Below, one piece after another: positions 48,523 through 57,715 of a stretch of DNA of 64,000 bases (its first letter is position 1; every line of letters begins with the position of its first letter). The notes under the pieces were generated by a model, which was not told the DNA's origin, ran no database searches, and saw only the letters and a list, made by a program, of their open reading frames with translations. Source of the stretch: Chloroflexi bacterium bin125 (GTDB taxonomy: Bacteria; Chloroflexota; Dehalococcoidia; Bin125); the NCBI GenBank assembly GCA_002239025.1, contig MPNM01000011.1, positions 40,023 through 104,022 on the forward strand, read 5' to 3'. The translations under genes and the position numbers were made by a program.

Positions 48523-49326
48523 CTAGTGGATGAACCAACCCGAGTTCTGCCACATCCGGCGCGCTTCTCCATGAATGTTGGGACTGGCGGCGATTAGGCC
48601 TTTGACTGACGGCTTGGCTTGATTGAATTGGAGTGGGTCGCCGTCGATGTCTGTGACGGTGGCTCCGGAGGCGGCGAGCAAGGCAGCTCCGGCGGCGATG
48701 TCCCATTCGCTTCGGCGTCCCGCGGTGAAGACGAGACAGCCCTTGCCCGTGGCGAGTAGCGCCATTCGATAGGCGATGGATCCAACCGGCATGACCTTGG
48801 TGCCGTCGGGGACTGGCGGGAGGTCACCGTATTGCCACTCGCCGCGGCCGACGAGCATGTAGCTGTCGGTCAGGGTTTGAACCGCTTCCAGTTCGAACCG
48901 CTCGTCCTGGGACTCTGTGGTGGCGCTGTACATCTCGTCGGCTGCCGGGTTGTAGATCGTGCCGAGGACGGCCTCCCCGTTGAAGGCGAGAGCAATCGAG
49001 ACTGAGTACTCAGGCACGCCCTGGAGAAACTCACGTGTGCCGTCGAGCGGGTCAACGATCCAGACGCGACGTTTGGTCAAACGTTGGTGGTCATCGTCGC
49101 CCTCTTCGGAGAGCCAGCCGTCGTCGGGGAAGGCTCCCAGCAGGGTTTCGCGGAGGGCGGCGTCAACCTCTACGTCAGCTTCGGAGACTACTTCGTAGCT
49201 GAAGCCCTGGCTGCGTCCGCTTTCTTTCCAGCCGTAACGCGCGCCAGATTTCTGGAATCGCTGGAGGATGTCGCCAGCTCGGTGGGCGGCTTCCTCGGCT
49301 GCTTCAAGTTCGGCCTCGTAGGCCAC
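48523..49326 (-). CDS. Inositol monophosphatase-family phosphatase
   Basis: A 267-residue Mg-dependent sugar/inositol or histidinol-phosphate phosphatase. The metal ligands are visible in LSEEGDDD, the VDPLDGTREFLQG core and WDIAAGAALL in the C-terminal half. The ORF track extends to 49479 through a palindromic repeat. The GTG at 49326 starts a normal N-terminal helix (YEAELEAAEEAAHRAG), though no clear RBS is present. Substrate candidates include inositol-1-phosphate, PAP and histidinol phosphate. Confidence 0.88.
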   Translation of the reverse strand: MAYEAELEAAEEAAHRAGDILQRFQKSGARYGWKESGRSQGFSYEVVSEADVEVDAALRETLLGAFPDDGWLSEEGDDDHQRLTKRRVWIVDPLDGTREFLQGVPEYSVSIALAFNGEAVLGTIYNPAADEMYSATTESQDERFELEAVQTLTDSYMLVGRGEWQYGDLPPVPDGTKVMPVGSIAYRMALLATGKGCLVFTAGRRSEWDIAAGAALLAASGATVTDIDGDPLQFNQAKPSVKGLIAASPNIHGEARRMWQNSGWFIH

Positions 49327-49329
49327 GGG

Positions 49330-49378
49330 CGGCCCCCTCTGTCGCTTCGCGACATCTCCCCCATTGGGGGAGATCTTG
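49330..49378. repeat. Single arm of the modular palindromic repeat
   Basis: CCCCCTCTGTCGCTTCGCGACATCTCCCCC plus ATTGGGGGAGA: one arm in which the second hairpin is TGTCGCTTCGCGACA. It is wedged between two minus-strand genes, right at the phosphatase start. Confidence 0.75.
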
Positions 49379-49381
49379 GGA

Positions 49382-50350
49382 CTAGAACCCGGCTTGTTTG
49401 TCGACTTCTCCGACGAGTTCTCGGCTGCCTCGGTAGCGGCGGAGATTTTCGCAGAAGCGCTCGACGTTTCGTCCGGCACGGAGCTGGGATGCGCCGGCGG
49501 TATGTGGGGTCATGACGATGTTGTCGATGTCGAAGACGCGGTGGTCCGGCGGGAGTGGTTCGCCTTCGACGACGTCGAGTGCGGCTCCACGCAGGTGGCC
49601 CGATTCCACTGCTTCGATCAGAGCTTCCAGTTCGATGATCTCTCCGCGCGTGACATTGACCAGGACCGAGCCGGGTTTCATCTTGGCGATAGTCTCGCGG
49701 TTGAACAGATGGTGCGTCTCGGCGGTCAGGGGTGTGCAGACGGCGACGACGTCGGATTTCGCCAACAGGGTGTCGAGCTGGCTCATATGACCGACGACCG
49801 GAGCGATCGGCGTGCCGCGGACGGCGAGTGCGTCGACGGCGCGCAGGCTCATGCCGAACCCGTTGGCACGCTCGGAGATGGCTCGGCCGGTGCCGCCGAA
49901 TCCGACGATGCCCATGGTCAGGCCGGAGAGTTCGAAGGCGGCGCGGCGCATCGGGACGCGACCGCCCCAGGCCTCACCCTTGAGTTGCATGGCCGGCTTC
50001 AGCGAACGGGCCAGTGCGAGCAGAAGTGCGAAGGCGTGGTCGGCCAGGTGTGGTCCGACGAGGCCTTTTTCGCCGGTTAGCGGAATATCGGCGTTCTTGA
50101 ATTCGTCGAACAGGTAGCCGTCGACACCAGATGCGGTGGCGTGGACCCACTTGAGTTCCTTGGCCTCGGCGAAGAGTTCGGGGGTGAGGTAGCCGAGTAG
50201 GACTTCGGCGTCGGCGATCATCTCCATGGCGTCTTCGCGGTTGTTGGCAACGACGACATCGGCCTCGGGCCCGGCGGCGGCTCGGATCGCCTCGAGTTGG
50301 GCGTCGGAGACTTCAGGCAGTGTGAGTCCGGGCATCACGAGTACGCGCAT
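49382..50350 (-). CDS. D-2-hydroxyacid dehydrogenase (NAD-dependent)
   Basis: A 322-residue D-isomer-specific 2-hydroxyacid dehydrogenase. Rossmann motif GIVGFGGTGRAI; catalytic Arg in LVNVTRGEI, Glu in DVVEGEPLP and His in VMTPHTAGAS. It interconverts 2-hydroxy- and 2-oxo-acids such as glyoxylate or phosphoglycerate-like compounds; specificity cannot be told. The start at 50350 gives the standard MRVLVMPG entry. It is divergent from the LLM gene. Confidence 0.92.
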   Translation of the reverse strand: MRVLVMPGLTLPEVSDAQLEAIRAAAGPEADVVVANNREDAMEMIADAEVLLGYLTPELFAEAKELKWVHATASGVDGYLFDEFKNADIPLTGEKGLVGPHLADHAFALLLALARSLKPAMQLKGEAWGGRVPMRRAAFELSGLTMGIVGFGGTGRAISERANGFGMSLRAVDALAVRGTPIAPVVGHMSQLDTLLAKSDVVAVCTPLTAETHHLFNRETIAKMKPGSVLVNVTRGEIIELEALIEAVESGHLRGAALDVVEGEPLPPDHRVFDIDNIVMTPHTAGASQLRAGRNVERFCENLRRYRGSRELVGEVDKQAGF

Positions 50351-50482
50351 GGTTCGTAGGCTCCTGAGATTCTTAGAGGCGCGACCGGTGGGCGCCAGCG
50401 GTCAGAGTACCACCGGTAGTGCAGGCCGAAACCGCGCGTAGAATGGCGCTGAAGTCCAACCGCAACGAAGCGAGGTGTAGGA

Positions 50483-51415
50483 ATGGCAGACGTGCAGTTT
50501 GGAGCCCAGGTTTCGGCGTATCTGACCTCCTGGGATGAGATTCGCGAAGTGGCGCAGACGATGGACGCGGGGCGCTACGACTCGATCTGGTTCGCCGATC
50601 ACTTTGTCCCACCAAATCGGGGGAAAGAGGTTGAGGGTCGTGAGGCATTCGAGGCGTTCTCCTTGGCGGCGGCCGTCGGGGCGTGTACGGAGACCCTGCG
50701 GATTGGGCACCTGGTGCTGGGCAACACGTACCGCAATCCGGGCCTGGTGGCGAAGATCGCGGGATCGGTCGATCACATCTCGCACGGGCGCTTCACGCTG
50801 GGCATCGGGGCGTCGTGGTTCCTGCGTGAGCATCAGGCATACGGCTGGGACTTTCCTAGCATGAAGGAGCGTCAGGATCGGTTTGAGGAAGCATGCAAGA
50901 TGCTGCGCAGCATCATTCATAGCGATGGTGGCAGAGTCACATTCGACGGTCAGTACTATTCACTTGACGACGCGCCGTTGTCGCCGGGCAGCTACGATCA
51001 TCCGATTCCGATTCTGGTCGGTGGGACGGGTCCGAAGCGGACGTTAAGAACGCTGGCCATGTACGGCGACATCATGAATCTGGATGGCTGGGCTGGTCGT
51101 GGGATGTCGGTGGAACTACTAAAGGAGAAGGTTGACATTCTCCATGCGCACTGTGAAGACATCGGACGTGATCCGTCGGAGATTAAGATTACGGCGTTGA
51201 TGCCGTGCCTCTTAACTGATGATGAGACGGAAGCGAAGGCGTGGGAGGATCGTATTGGTCCTGGTACGTTGAATGGTACGGCTGACCAGATTGCAGAGCG
51301 GATTGGCGAGTTCCTTGAGTATGGGATCGACGAGATCATGTTTGGTCGTCGTGGAGACAACGATCCCGAGTATTTCCAGCGTCTGGACGACGCGGTGATC
51401 TCGCAGTTCCGGTAG
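50483..51415 (+). CDS. LLM-class (F420/FMN-dependent) oxidoreductase
   Basis: A 310-residue luciferase-like TIM barrel of the F420-dependent type: YDSIWFADHFVPP, IGHLVLGNTYRNPGLVAK, SHGRFTLGIGASWFLREHQAYGW and PILVGGTGPKRTLRTLA. Such enzymes oxidise alcohols or cleave/hydroxylate organics with F420 or reduced flavin. SAR202-type genomes carry many. GAGGTG lies upstream of the ATG. The 3' third is less G+C-rich in codon choice than the 5' part. Confidence 0.9.
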   Translation: MADVQFGAQVSAYLTSWDEIREVAQTMDAGRYDSIWFADHFVPPNRGKEVEGREAFEAFSLAAAVGACTETLRIGHLVLGNTYRNPGLVAKIAGSVDHISHGRFTLGIGASWFLREHQAYGWDFPSMKERQDRFEEACKMLRSIIHSDGGRVTFDGQYYSLDDAPLSPGSYDHPIPILVGGTGPKRTLRTLAMYGDIMNLDGWAGRGMSVELLKEKVDILHAHCEDIGRDPSEIKITALMPCLLTDDETEAKAWEDRIGPGTLNGTADQIAERIGEFLEYGIDEIMFGRRGDNDPEYFQRLDDAVISQFR

Positions 51416-51444
51416 ACTGGGAGGAACTGGAAGGGTGGCGAGCA

Positions 51445-51732
51445 ATGGACGCGAAGGAAGCCGTGTCGGTGGCCAAGCTGTTTGTCGGCGAACTGTTCGC
51501 AGACGAGGACATCACGGATGTCTTGCTCGAGGAGATCATCTTTGATGAATTGCCGGAAGAATGGCGAATCACAATCGGTTTCGACCGACCAACGCCAGGA
51601 GCCCGATCAGAACATCCCGTGCTTGGCGTCTTGACACCACCGAAGGGGCGCGTCTACAAGGTGGTAACAATTCTTGATGAGAGCAGGCAAGTGCGTTCCG
51701 TGACGGATCGAGCGCTTCCCGAGTTGGCTTAG
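51445..51732 (+). CDS. Hypothetical acidic protein upstream of PIN gene
   Basis: A 95-residue acidic protein (AKLFVGELFADEDITDVLLEE, then a strand-rich half with EWRITIGFDRPTP and KGRVYKVVTILDE). It is not a recognisable antitoxin DNA-binding fold. The stop is four bases before the PIN gene start, so the two are probably co-translated and may be a toxin-antitoxin-like pair. The ATG at 51445 has GGAAGG upstream. The pair is A+T-richer than its surroundings. Confidence 0.6.
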   Translation: MDAKEAVSVAKLFVGELFADEDITDVLLEEIIFDELPEEWRITIGFDRPTPGARSEHPVLGVLTPPKGRVYKVVTILDESRQVRSVTDRALPELA

Positions 51733-51736
51733 CACG

Positions 51737-52201
51737 GTGGTTCAAGATGTAACGTTCGATACGAATCTGTTGATGCTGCTAATCGTTGGTAGTGTCGGTC
51801 GCGAGCAGATTGCGACTCACCGTCGGCTGAAGTCCTTCAGTAGTGTTGACTATGATCGTTTACTCGTGTTGCTAGAGGGCGTGCAATCGATATGGGTCAC
51901 GCCAAATGTTCTGACTGAGACTTCTAATCTGCTGCGGATCGATGGCAGCGACCAGTCACGGCCGTATGCCGTAGCGTTACACAATCTGATTGGCCGCGGC
52001 CTTGAAGTGTATGTGCCAAGCGACGTGGCTGCTGCTCGGAGTGAGTATCAGTATCTTGGTCTGACGGATGCAAGCTTGCTGGAGGTGGCGACTCCGAGTC
52101 GTCCGCTGCTCACTGTTGATCGGCGTCTGTTCGCAGCAGGAGCCGCAATCGACCCGTCGATCGTGGTCAATGTGGTTTCCTTGTTCGAGGATCGTCAATA
52201 G
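51737..52201 (+). CDS. PIN-domain-like protein (putative ribonuclease)
   Basis: A 154-residue PIN-like protein. The acidic residues are in place: FDTNLLMLL (first Asp), TPNVLTETSNLL (Glu), LGLTDASLLE (Asp) and LLTVDRRL (last Asp). PIN domains are Mg-dependent RNases, most often VapC-type toxins. The insertion VGREQIATHRRLKSFSSVDY makes it longer than a minimal VapC (about 130). The start is GTG at 51737. Confidence 0.75.
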   Translation: MVQDVTFDTNLLMLLIVGSVGREQIATHRRLKSFSSVDYDRLLVLLEGVQSIWVTPNVLTETSNLLRIDGSDQSRPYAVALHNLIGRGLEVYVPSDVAAARSEYQYLGLTDASLLEVATPSRPLLTVDRRLFAAGAAIDPSIVVNVVSLFEDRQ

Positions 52202-52231
52202 CGAGGCAATGCAACGAAACAGGAGTGAGTA

Positions 52232-53233
52232 ATGCGATTTCGACGAATGGGACGGACTGGGCTTCGGGTTTCGGAGATTTGTCTGGGGACGATGACGTTT
52301 GGTTTCCAGACGGAGTCTGAAGTGGCCTTTCGGATCATGGACGAGGCGTTTGACGGTGGTGTCAACTTCATCGACACGGCCAACGTCTACCCGCTGGGCA
52401 CGAACGAGGCCGGCGCGACCGAGTCCATCGTCGGACGTTGGCTGGCCGGCAGGCCGCGCGACCAGGTCGTGCTGGCGACCAAGTGCTCGGCCCCGATGGG
52501 TCCGTCGCCCAACCAGCGCGGCACCTCGCGGCAGCACATTCTCTCGGCCGTCGACGAGTCGCTGCGGCGTCTGGGCACCGATTACATCGACCTTTACCAG
52601 CTGCACGGGCCGGACCCGAACACGCCCATTGAGGAAACGATGCGCGCGCTGGATGATCTGGTGCGCTGGGGCAAGGTGCGCTACGTGGGCGCATCCAACT
52701 ATCGGGCCTGGCAGTTGGCGCTGGCCCTGGGTGCGTCGGACCAGGCCGGAATTGCGCGATTTGATTGCGATCAGCCGCGCTACAACATCCTCTGGCGAGA
52801 CATCGAGTCCGACCTACTCCCGCTCTGTCGCGACCAGGGTGTCGGGATCATCGCTTACAACCCGCTGGCCGGCGGGTTCCTGACGGGCAAGTACCGCAAC
52901 ACAGAGGATTTGCAGGACGACACCCGCTTCACGCTGGGCAACGCGGGTCCTCGATACCGGGCGCGCTACTGGGACGAGATCCAGTTTGAGCAGGTCGCCC
53001 GATTGCAGCGCTATTTCGCCGAGCGCGAGATGAGCATCACCCATGCGGCGATTGCATGGGTCCTCGCCCAGGACGGGATCACGTCGGCGATCGTCGGTGC
53101 CTCGCGGCCGGAGCAGATTGTGGATTCGCTGGGTTACTCGGAGATCGAGTTGACGCAAGAGGATTTGGAGTTCTGTGATCAGGCGTGGTACGAGATTCCC
53201 CGCCCGACGGATCCCGAAGTGGCGCAGAGGTAA
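52232..53233 (+). CDS. Aldo/keto reductase
   Basis: A 333-residue NADPH-dependent aldo/keto reductase with the catalytic tetrad: Asp/Tyr in FIDTANVYPLG, Lys in LATKCSA and His in LYQLHGPDP. GVGIIAYNPLAGGFLTGKY and AIVGASRPEQI mark the AKR7/YghZ-like group. It is a soluble cytoplasmic enzyme reducing aldehydes or ketones. The start MRFRRMGRTGLRVSE is standard. Confidence 0.94.
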   Translation: MRFRRMGRTGLRVSEICLGTMTFGFQTESEVAFRIMDEAFDGGVNFIDTANVYPLGTNEAGATESIVGRWLAGRPRDQVVLATKCSAPMGPSPNQRGTSRQHILSAVDESLRRLGTDYIDLYQLHGPDPNTPIEETMRALDDLVRWGKVRYVGASNYRAWQLALALGASDQAGIARFDCDQPRYNILWRDIESDLLPLCRDQGVGIIAYNPLAGGFLTGKYRNTEDLQDDTRFTLGNAGPRYRARYWDEIQFEQVARLQRYFAEREMSITHAAIAWVLAQDGITSAIVGASRPEQIVDSLGYSEIELTQEDLEFCDQAWYEIPRPTDPEVAQR

Positions 53234-53237
53234 TTCG

Positions 53238-54278
53238 ATGACAAACACTGAGGGCGGTTCAAACCCGACAGTTTGGCTAGTAGCGCACGGTTCCGACGGT
53301 GAGTACGAAAGCGCGGCATTGGACCTAGGCATTGTGTTACTAGGATTCCAAGATGTACCGGACTTGACAGGTTTAGACGAAGACAAGATTGGCAGCTTAG
53401 TCTCAACGCTTCCGTCCATCGAATCAAAGTCGCGCCCAAACGTTGTGGGCCAGATGCGAGACTTTGCAGTTCGGATGAAGCCTGGGGACTTCGTTGCCTC
53501 ACCGCTCAAGAATCAGCCAGGACAGATCGCCCTTGGTCGGATTGTCGGTGATTACCAGTTCCTGGCGCTTGATGGCGCGGGGCGCCATACACGCAGCACT
53601 GAGTGGTCCAGCGAGACTATTCCGCGGTCAGCTTACGGTCCGGGGGCATTTCATTACCTCGTCACGAAGAGGACGATAAGCCGAATCGTCAACGAAGAAG
53701 TAGCGGCCAAGGTACGGGACAGCATCCAAGGTCACCCGGTTCCGATTGCTGTGTCTGAAAAGGAAGAGTCTTCTGAAGAGGCATCGCCGCTGTCGGTCGA
53801 AGAGTTGGCGCGCGATCAGATTTCGCGACGAATCAGGGAGCGATTTCCAGCCGAGAAGCTGGAGCACCTTGTTGCTGCACTCCTCGAAGCGCAAGGGTTT
53901 GTGGTCGATGAATCTGTACCTGGAAAGGATCAAGGCGTTGACGTGCTCGCTGGTCATGGCCCACTCGGATTCGATCCTCCTCGGATTTGCGTACAGGTGA
54001 AGCACACTTCATCACGAGTAGGGCAACCTGACGTGCAACAGCTGCACGGCGCCATGCAGCAGTTCGATGCAGACCAAGGGCTGTTCGTAAGCTGGAGCGA
54101 CTACACCGATGATGCCAAGAGGATGGCGCGGCTCAGCTTCTTTTCCATGCGTCTCTGGAACGCAAACGACCTATTGGAAGCGATCTACCAGCGTTACAAC
54201 GAGCTACCTGAGGACATCCGAGCAGAGATCCCGCTCAAGCAGGTGTGGACGCTTGTGGCTGAGCCAAGCGAAAGTTAA
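53238..54278 (+). CDS. Mrr-like type IV restriction endonuclease
   Basis: A 346-residue protein. The N-terminal half (GDFVASPLKNQPGQIALGRI, YHYLV-type strands) looks like the EVE/PUA-related modified-base reader seen in Mrr relatives. A linker rich in Glu/Ser follows. The C-terminal half is the Mrr catalytic domain: LEHLVAALLEAQGFVV, KDQGVDVLAG and RICVQVKH (the D-x(n)-Q-x-K core). It would cut DNA carrying modified bases. The ATG at 53238 was chosen over 53175. It is less G+C-rich than the flanking genes, suggesting acquisition. Confidence 0.82.
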   Translation: MTNTEGGSNPTVWLVAHGSDGEYESAALDLGIVLLGFQDVPDLTGLDEDKIGSLVSTLPSIESKSRPNVVGQMRDFAVRMKPGDFVASPLKNQPGQIALGRIVGDYQFLALDGAGRHTRSTEWSSETIPRSAYGPGAFHYLVTKRTISRIVNEEVAAKVRDSIQGHPVPIAVSEKEESSEEASPLSVEELARDQISRRIRERFPAEKLEHLVAALLEAQGFVVDESVPGKDQGVDVLAGHGPLGFDPPRICVQVKHTSSRVGQPDVQQLHGAMQQFDADQGLFVSWSDYTDDAKRMARLSFFSMRLWNANDLLEAIYQRYNELPEDIRAEIPLKQVWTLVAEPSES

Positions 54279-54313
54279 GGCGTGCGGCTGATTCAGTCTG
54301 AAGTGAGCGTTCG

Positions 54314-55708
54314 CTACTGCCACACCGCCTCATGCGAGCCGGGCTTCACTGTTCGGCCCCACTTGGGGGTGATGTCGCTGAAGTGGATGGGGAAGCTGAG
54401 GCGGGTCAGGGTTCCGTAGTCGGAGTCGACATCTTCGCTGTACTTGTCGGCTAGTCGGTAGCCCTCGTCGGGGTCGGCGTCTTCGATGCTGTGTGGGGTT
54501 CCCAGGCGGAGGAACCAGGCGGCGGTTTGGCCGAGGGCGACCTTGACGTGCCAGCTTCCTCCCTCGATTGAACGGCGGCGAAGGGCTTCGAGGGCTCCGT
54601 AGGCTCCCCAGTAGCCGGTGCCGTAGTCGTTGAGCGCGATGGCTGGTCCGGTGCCCATCATGTTGGTCAGGTCCTTTTGTTGGACGTGGTGGATGCCGGT
54701 CGCGGCCTGGACATTGCCGTCGAAGCCTCGCTTTTCCTGCCAGGGTCCGAACTGCCCGTAGGCGTTCTCTGAGATGTAGATAATCCCCGGTCGGCGCTCG
54801 GCCAACGCTTCCGGACTGAGGCCGCGGCGAGCCAACGACCTGGCGCGATAGGACTGGCTGAAGATGTCGGCTTCATCGATCAGATTCCATATCGTGTCCT
54901 TGCCTTCGTCGGTATCGAAGTCGACGTGTGCGCGTCGCTTGCCGTGTCCGGTGTCGGCCTGGGCGGCTTGCATGTCGGCGACGCCGGGCGCGCCGATGTG
55001 CAGGGCGTCTGCGCCGAGCGCGGCGAGGGTGCGTGAGATTGTTGGTCCGGCGAGCACTTTGGTGTTGTCGATCACGCGGACGCCGTTGAGCGGCAGGTCG
55101 CCGCCGGGAATTGGTTTGGCCGGGGCATCGCCAATGCGCTCGATGATCACAGCAGGCGAATCGGCTAGCAGCTTGCCCTGTGGGTGGGCGAGCCATTCCT
55201 CGGGCGACTTAACGACCACGCCGGGTAGCTGCGCGTCAATCAACTTGGCCTCAAGATCTGCGGAGTCGCGGGAGGCGACGTGTTCCGTGACGTTGCCGTA
55301 CGTACAGCCGAGGACCTCGAAGGTGCGCTCGACGATGTGCGGGAAGCCGCCGAGCAGATAGAGATAGCGGCCGTCGCGAGTGGGGAAAATGCCCTGTCCG
55401 GGGGCGAGTGAGTCGGGCATGGACTCGAGCGCGTTGACGCCATTGACCTTGAGCACCCACATCGAGGAGATACCGACGGCGGCCTGTCCCATGTGAATCT
55501 GCGCGGTCTGTCGTTGGCCGGTCTGTTTGTGACGGATGTCATCGACGACGCCGGCGATGTTGCCGAGGAGGGTCGAGACTCCTGAAGCGAGACGGAGCGG
55601 GGATGGGTAGATCGGGTCGCCGTCGCCGACGAATTGGATGTCGGATTGGCTCGGGGTGATGCCGGCGGCGTGGCTGATGGCGTTGAAGTCGTCTCGGTCG
55701 AGGGTCAT
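54314..55708 (-). CDS. CaiB/BaiF family III CoA-transferase homologue (third copy)
   Basis: A 464-residue CoA-transferase-like protein that appears rearranged or two-domain. LNGVRVIDNTKVLAGPTISRTLAALGADALHIGAPG (a normal N-terminal motif) appears only after about residue 200. The expected nucleophile site reads AQIHMGQAAVG, with Gln for Asp. It resembles half of a long two-domain CaiB protein. The ATG at 55708 with AGGAAG upstream is preferred over 55726. It is convergent with the Mrr gene. Confidence 0.82.
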   Translation of the reverse strand: MTLDRDDFNAISHAAGITPSQSDIQFVGDGDPIYPSPLRLASGVSTLLGNIAGVVDDIRHKQTGQRQTAQIHMGQAAVGISSMWVLKVNGVNALESMPDSLAPGQGIFPTRDGRYLYLLGGFPHIVERTFEVLGCTYGNVTEHVASRDSADLEAKLIDAQLPGVVVKSPEEWLAHPQGKLLADSPAVIIERIGDAPAKPIPGGDLPLNGVRVIDNTKVLAGPTISRTLAALGADALHIGAPGVADMQAAQADTGHGKRRAHVDFDTDEGKDTIWNLIDEADIFSQSYRARSLARRGLSPEALAERRPGIIYISENAYGQFGPWQEKRGFDGNVQAATGIHHVQQKDLTNMMGTGPAIALNDYGTGYWGAYGALEALRRRSIEGGSWHVKVALGQTAAWFLRLGTPHSIEDADPDEGYRLADKYSEDVDSDYGTLTRLSFPIHFSDITPKWGRTVKPGSHEAVWQ

Positions 55709-55919
55709 CGGTTGCACTTCCTGCATGAGCGGGTGGATGGTGGCTCTCGGCGGTCAGGCTAAGGGTTACTGGAGTTGTTGGTTTCTTTCGACTCTTCCTG
55801 GTTGGGAGACTTCAGTTCGACCTGAATCCCTTGGCTTTCGGAGATTGACGCATCATCGCTCAACCGTCTCTTCCTGGGATGGTGTCCCGAAGGTCAACAT
55901 TCCCAGTTCACGCCTTACG

Positions 55920-56100
55920 GAGACCTTTGAAAAAATTCCTCTTCTCCCCCCTTGCGGGGGAGATGCCGGAGGCAGAGGGGGGTCCGCTTTTCGGGAGCCC
56001 TATCTGGTCATCATCCGCCGACCCCCCCTCTGTCACTCCGTGACATCTCTCCCCGCAAGGGGGGGAGAGGGGATTCGGGAGTTTCCTTCCGTCTCACCTT
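55920..56100. repeat. Modular palindromic repeat, full two-arm unit
   Basis: The core is 55938-56072, with CTTCTCCCCCCTTGCGGGGGAG, TGCCGGAGGCA, the spacer CCCTATCTGGTCATCATCCG, TGTCACTCCGTGACA and CTCCCCGCAAGGGGGGG. Preceding ACGGAGACCTTTGAAAA is the shared outer end. A second short palindrome, TTGCCGCGTCGGAGCGCGGCAA, lies at about 56183. Together they fill the 600-base gap between divergent genes. Confidence 0.85.
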
Positions 56101-56316
56101 CTTGTCGCGCTAGCCCCCATGAATTGCAGCCGGGGCCGGGGTATCTCGCCAAAGTCACCACGGTTGTTGGGCGAGCGTCAAGATTGCCGCGTCGGAGCGC
56201 GGCAATGACGGAAATGGTTGTAGTGGGTCAGGCTGAGCGAAGAAGTGGAATGCCTGATGCGAGGAAGCGTTGGGGCATATTCTGGTGCTCCGACCAGATG
56301 GATGGATGTCGGCGCG

Positions 56317-57561
56317 ATGCATATGCAGGTTCAGGAGTCGGAAGGTGACGCACTTTGGCGTTTGGCTGACCGTCGGGGGCTTTCTCGTCGCCGGTTCCTG
56401 TCGTTGTTGCTGGCTGGTGGGACGGCTGCCGTGCTGGCTGCTTGCGGCGATGAGATTCCGGCTGTAGGCGACGGCTTGCGTGATCAAACGGAGGTGGGTG
56501 AGATGAAGACCGTGTTCAAAGATCCCACGCCGTTTATCCGGCAAGGGCGGTCGGGACTTGAGGCTCGACTTGAATTGATGCCTGGTCTGATCACGCCGTC
56601 TGAGCTGTTCTTTGTCAGGAACAACTCGAACAGCGTGGATCTGTCGATTGATGACTGGTCGCTGACGATCGAAGGCGACGCGGTCGAGCGGTCGCTGCGA
56701 TTGAGCTATGAAGAGATCATGGAGCTTCCTGGTCGAGCGATGGTCTCGTATCTCGAATGTGCCGGCAACCAACGGGTCATGTTTGATCGTTTGCAGGGGC
56801 GTCCCGCTCCCGGAGAGCAGTGGGGTCGCGGTGCAATCAGCAACGGTGAGTGGCAGGGTGTGTCGTTGGCGGATGTGCTGACCTTGGCTGGGCTATCGGA
56901 CGGCGCGCAGAGTGTGCTGCTGGTTGGGCTGGATCGAGAGTCGCCGGAGCGCGGATTTCGTCGCGTGTTGCCCATCGAACGGGCGATGCACCCCGACACG
57001 CTGCTCGCCTACGGGCTGAATGGCAAGCCGCTGCCGAAAGATCACGGATTCCCGCTTCGGGCGATTGTGCCTGGCTGGGTCGGTAGTTCGCAGATCAAGT
57101 GGTTGGGGCGTATCGAGGTGTCGTCGGGGCAGCTGTGGACTAGGAACAACACGACATCCTACGTCTTGCTGGGCGACGACTACGAGTCGGAGGGCGAAGC
57201 GGCTGGAAGGGTGATCACTCAGCAGTCAATCAAGAGCGCGCTGGCGCTGCCCTGGCCGGCTGAGATTGAGGCGGGTCAACACAATCTGATTGGATTTGCT
57301 CACTCTCCACATGGTGAGATTGCAAAGGTGGAGTGGAGCGAGGACGGCGGGGTGGTATGGCACGAGGCAATGGTTGGGCCATCGCAGGATCGATACTCGT
57401 GGGCAGCATTTGACTTTGATTGGGACGCGCCTTCTGGCGAGCACACGGTGATGACGCGTGCGACGGATGTTCATGGGAATACGCAGCCGGATCGGGTGCC
57501 GTTCAATCAGAAGGGGTACCTGTTTAATCAACCGCTGCCTCATCCAATTCTTGTTGGCTGA
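56317..57561 (+). CDS. Sulfite-oxidase-like molybdoenzyme (Tat-exported)
   Basis: A 414-residue molybdenum-cofactor enzyme. The N terminus has a Tat motif SRRRFLSLLLAGG and a lipobox-like LAACGDE, so it is exported and perhaps lipid-anchored. The Mo-ligating Cys is in YLECAGNQR. GFPLRAIVPGWVGSSQIKWL and a C-terminal Ig-like dimerisation domain (EIAKVEWSEDGGVVWHEA) complete the sulfite oxidase/MsrP-type fold. No heme domain is present. The ATG at 56317 is a choice among several; 56302 is possible. It probably oxidises sulfite or reduces a sulfoxide. Confidence 0.9.
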   Translation: MHMQVQESEGDALWRLADRRGLSRRRFLSLLLAGGTAAVLAACGDEIPAVGDGLRDQTEVGEMKTVFKDPTPFIRQGRSGLEARLELMPGLITPSELFFVRNNSNSVDLSIDDWSLTIEGDAVERSLRLSYEEIMELPGRAMVSYLECAGNQRVMFDRLQGRPAPGEQWGRGAISNGEWQGVSLADVLTLAGLSDGAQSVLLVGLDRESPERGFRRVLPIERAMHPDTLLAYGLNGKPLPKDHGFPLRAIVPGWVGSSQIKWLGRIEVSSGQLWTRNNTTSYVLLGDDYESEGEAAGRVITQQSIKSALALPWPAEIEAGQHNLIGFAHSPHGEIAKVEWSEDGGVVWHEAMVGPSQDRYSWAAFDFDWDAPSGEHTVMTRATDVHGNTQPDRVPFNQKGYLFNQPLPHPILVG

Positions 57562-57629
57562 TTGGGTTCTGTCCCTAGGCAAGCTGGAAATGTCGCGCTA
57601 GGACGGAGGGGGTCCGGGCACGCGACTGG

Positions 57630-57715
57630 CGGTTGTGAGGGGACCCCCCTCTGCCCCCGGGTCAAGCCCGGGGCAGGCTTTCGGCATCTCCCCCCGCGTA
57701 GCAGGGGGAGAGCGA
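57630..57715. repeat. Single repeat arm with long second hairpin
   Basis: CCCCCCTCTGCCCCCGGGTC, then AAGCCCGGGGCAGGCTTTCGGCA, then TCTCCCCCCGCGTAGCAGGGGGAGA. The second hairpin is the long CCCCGGG form seen at 43330 and 62890. Confidence 0.75.
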
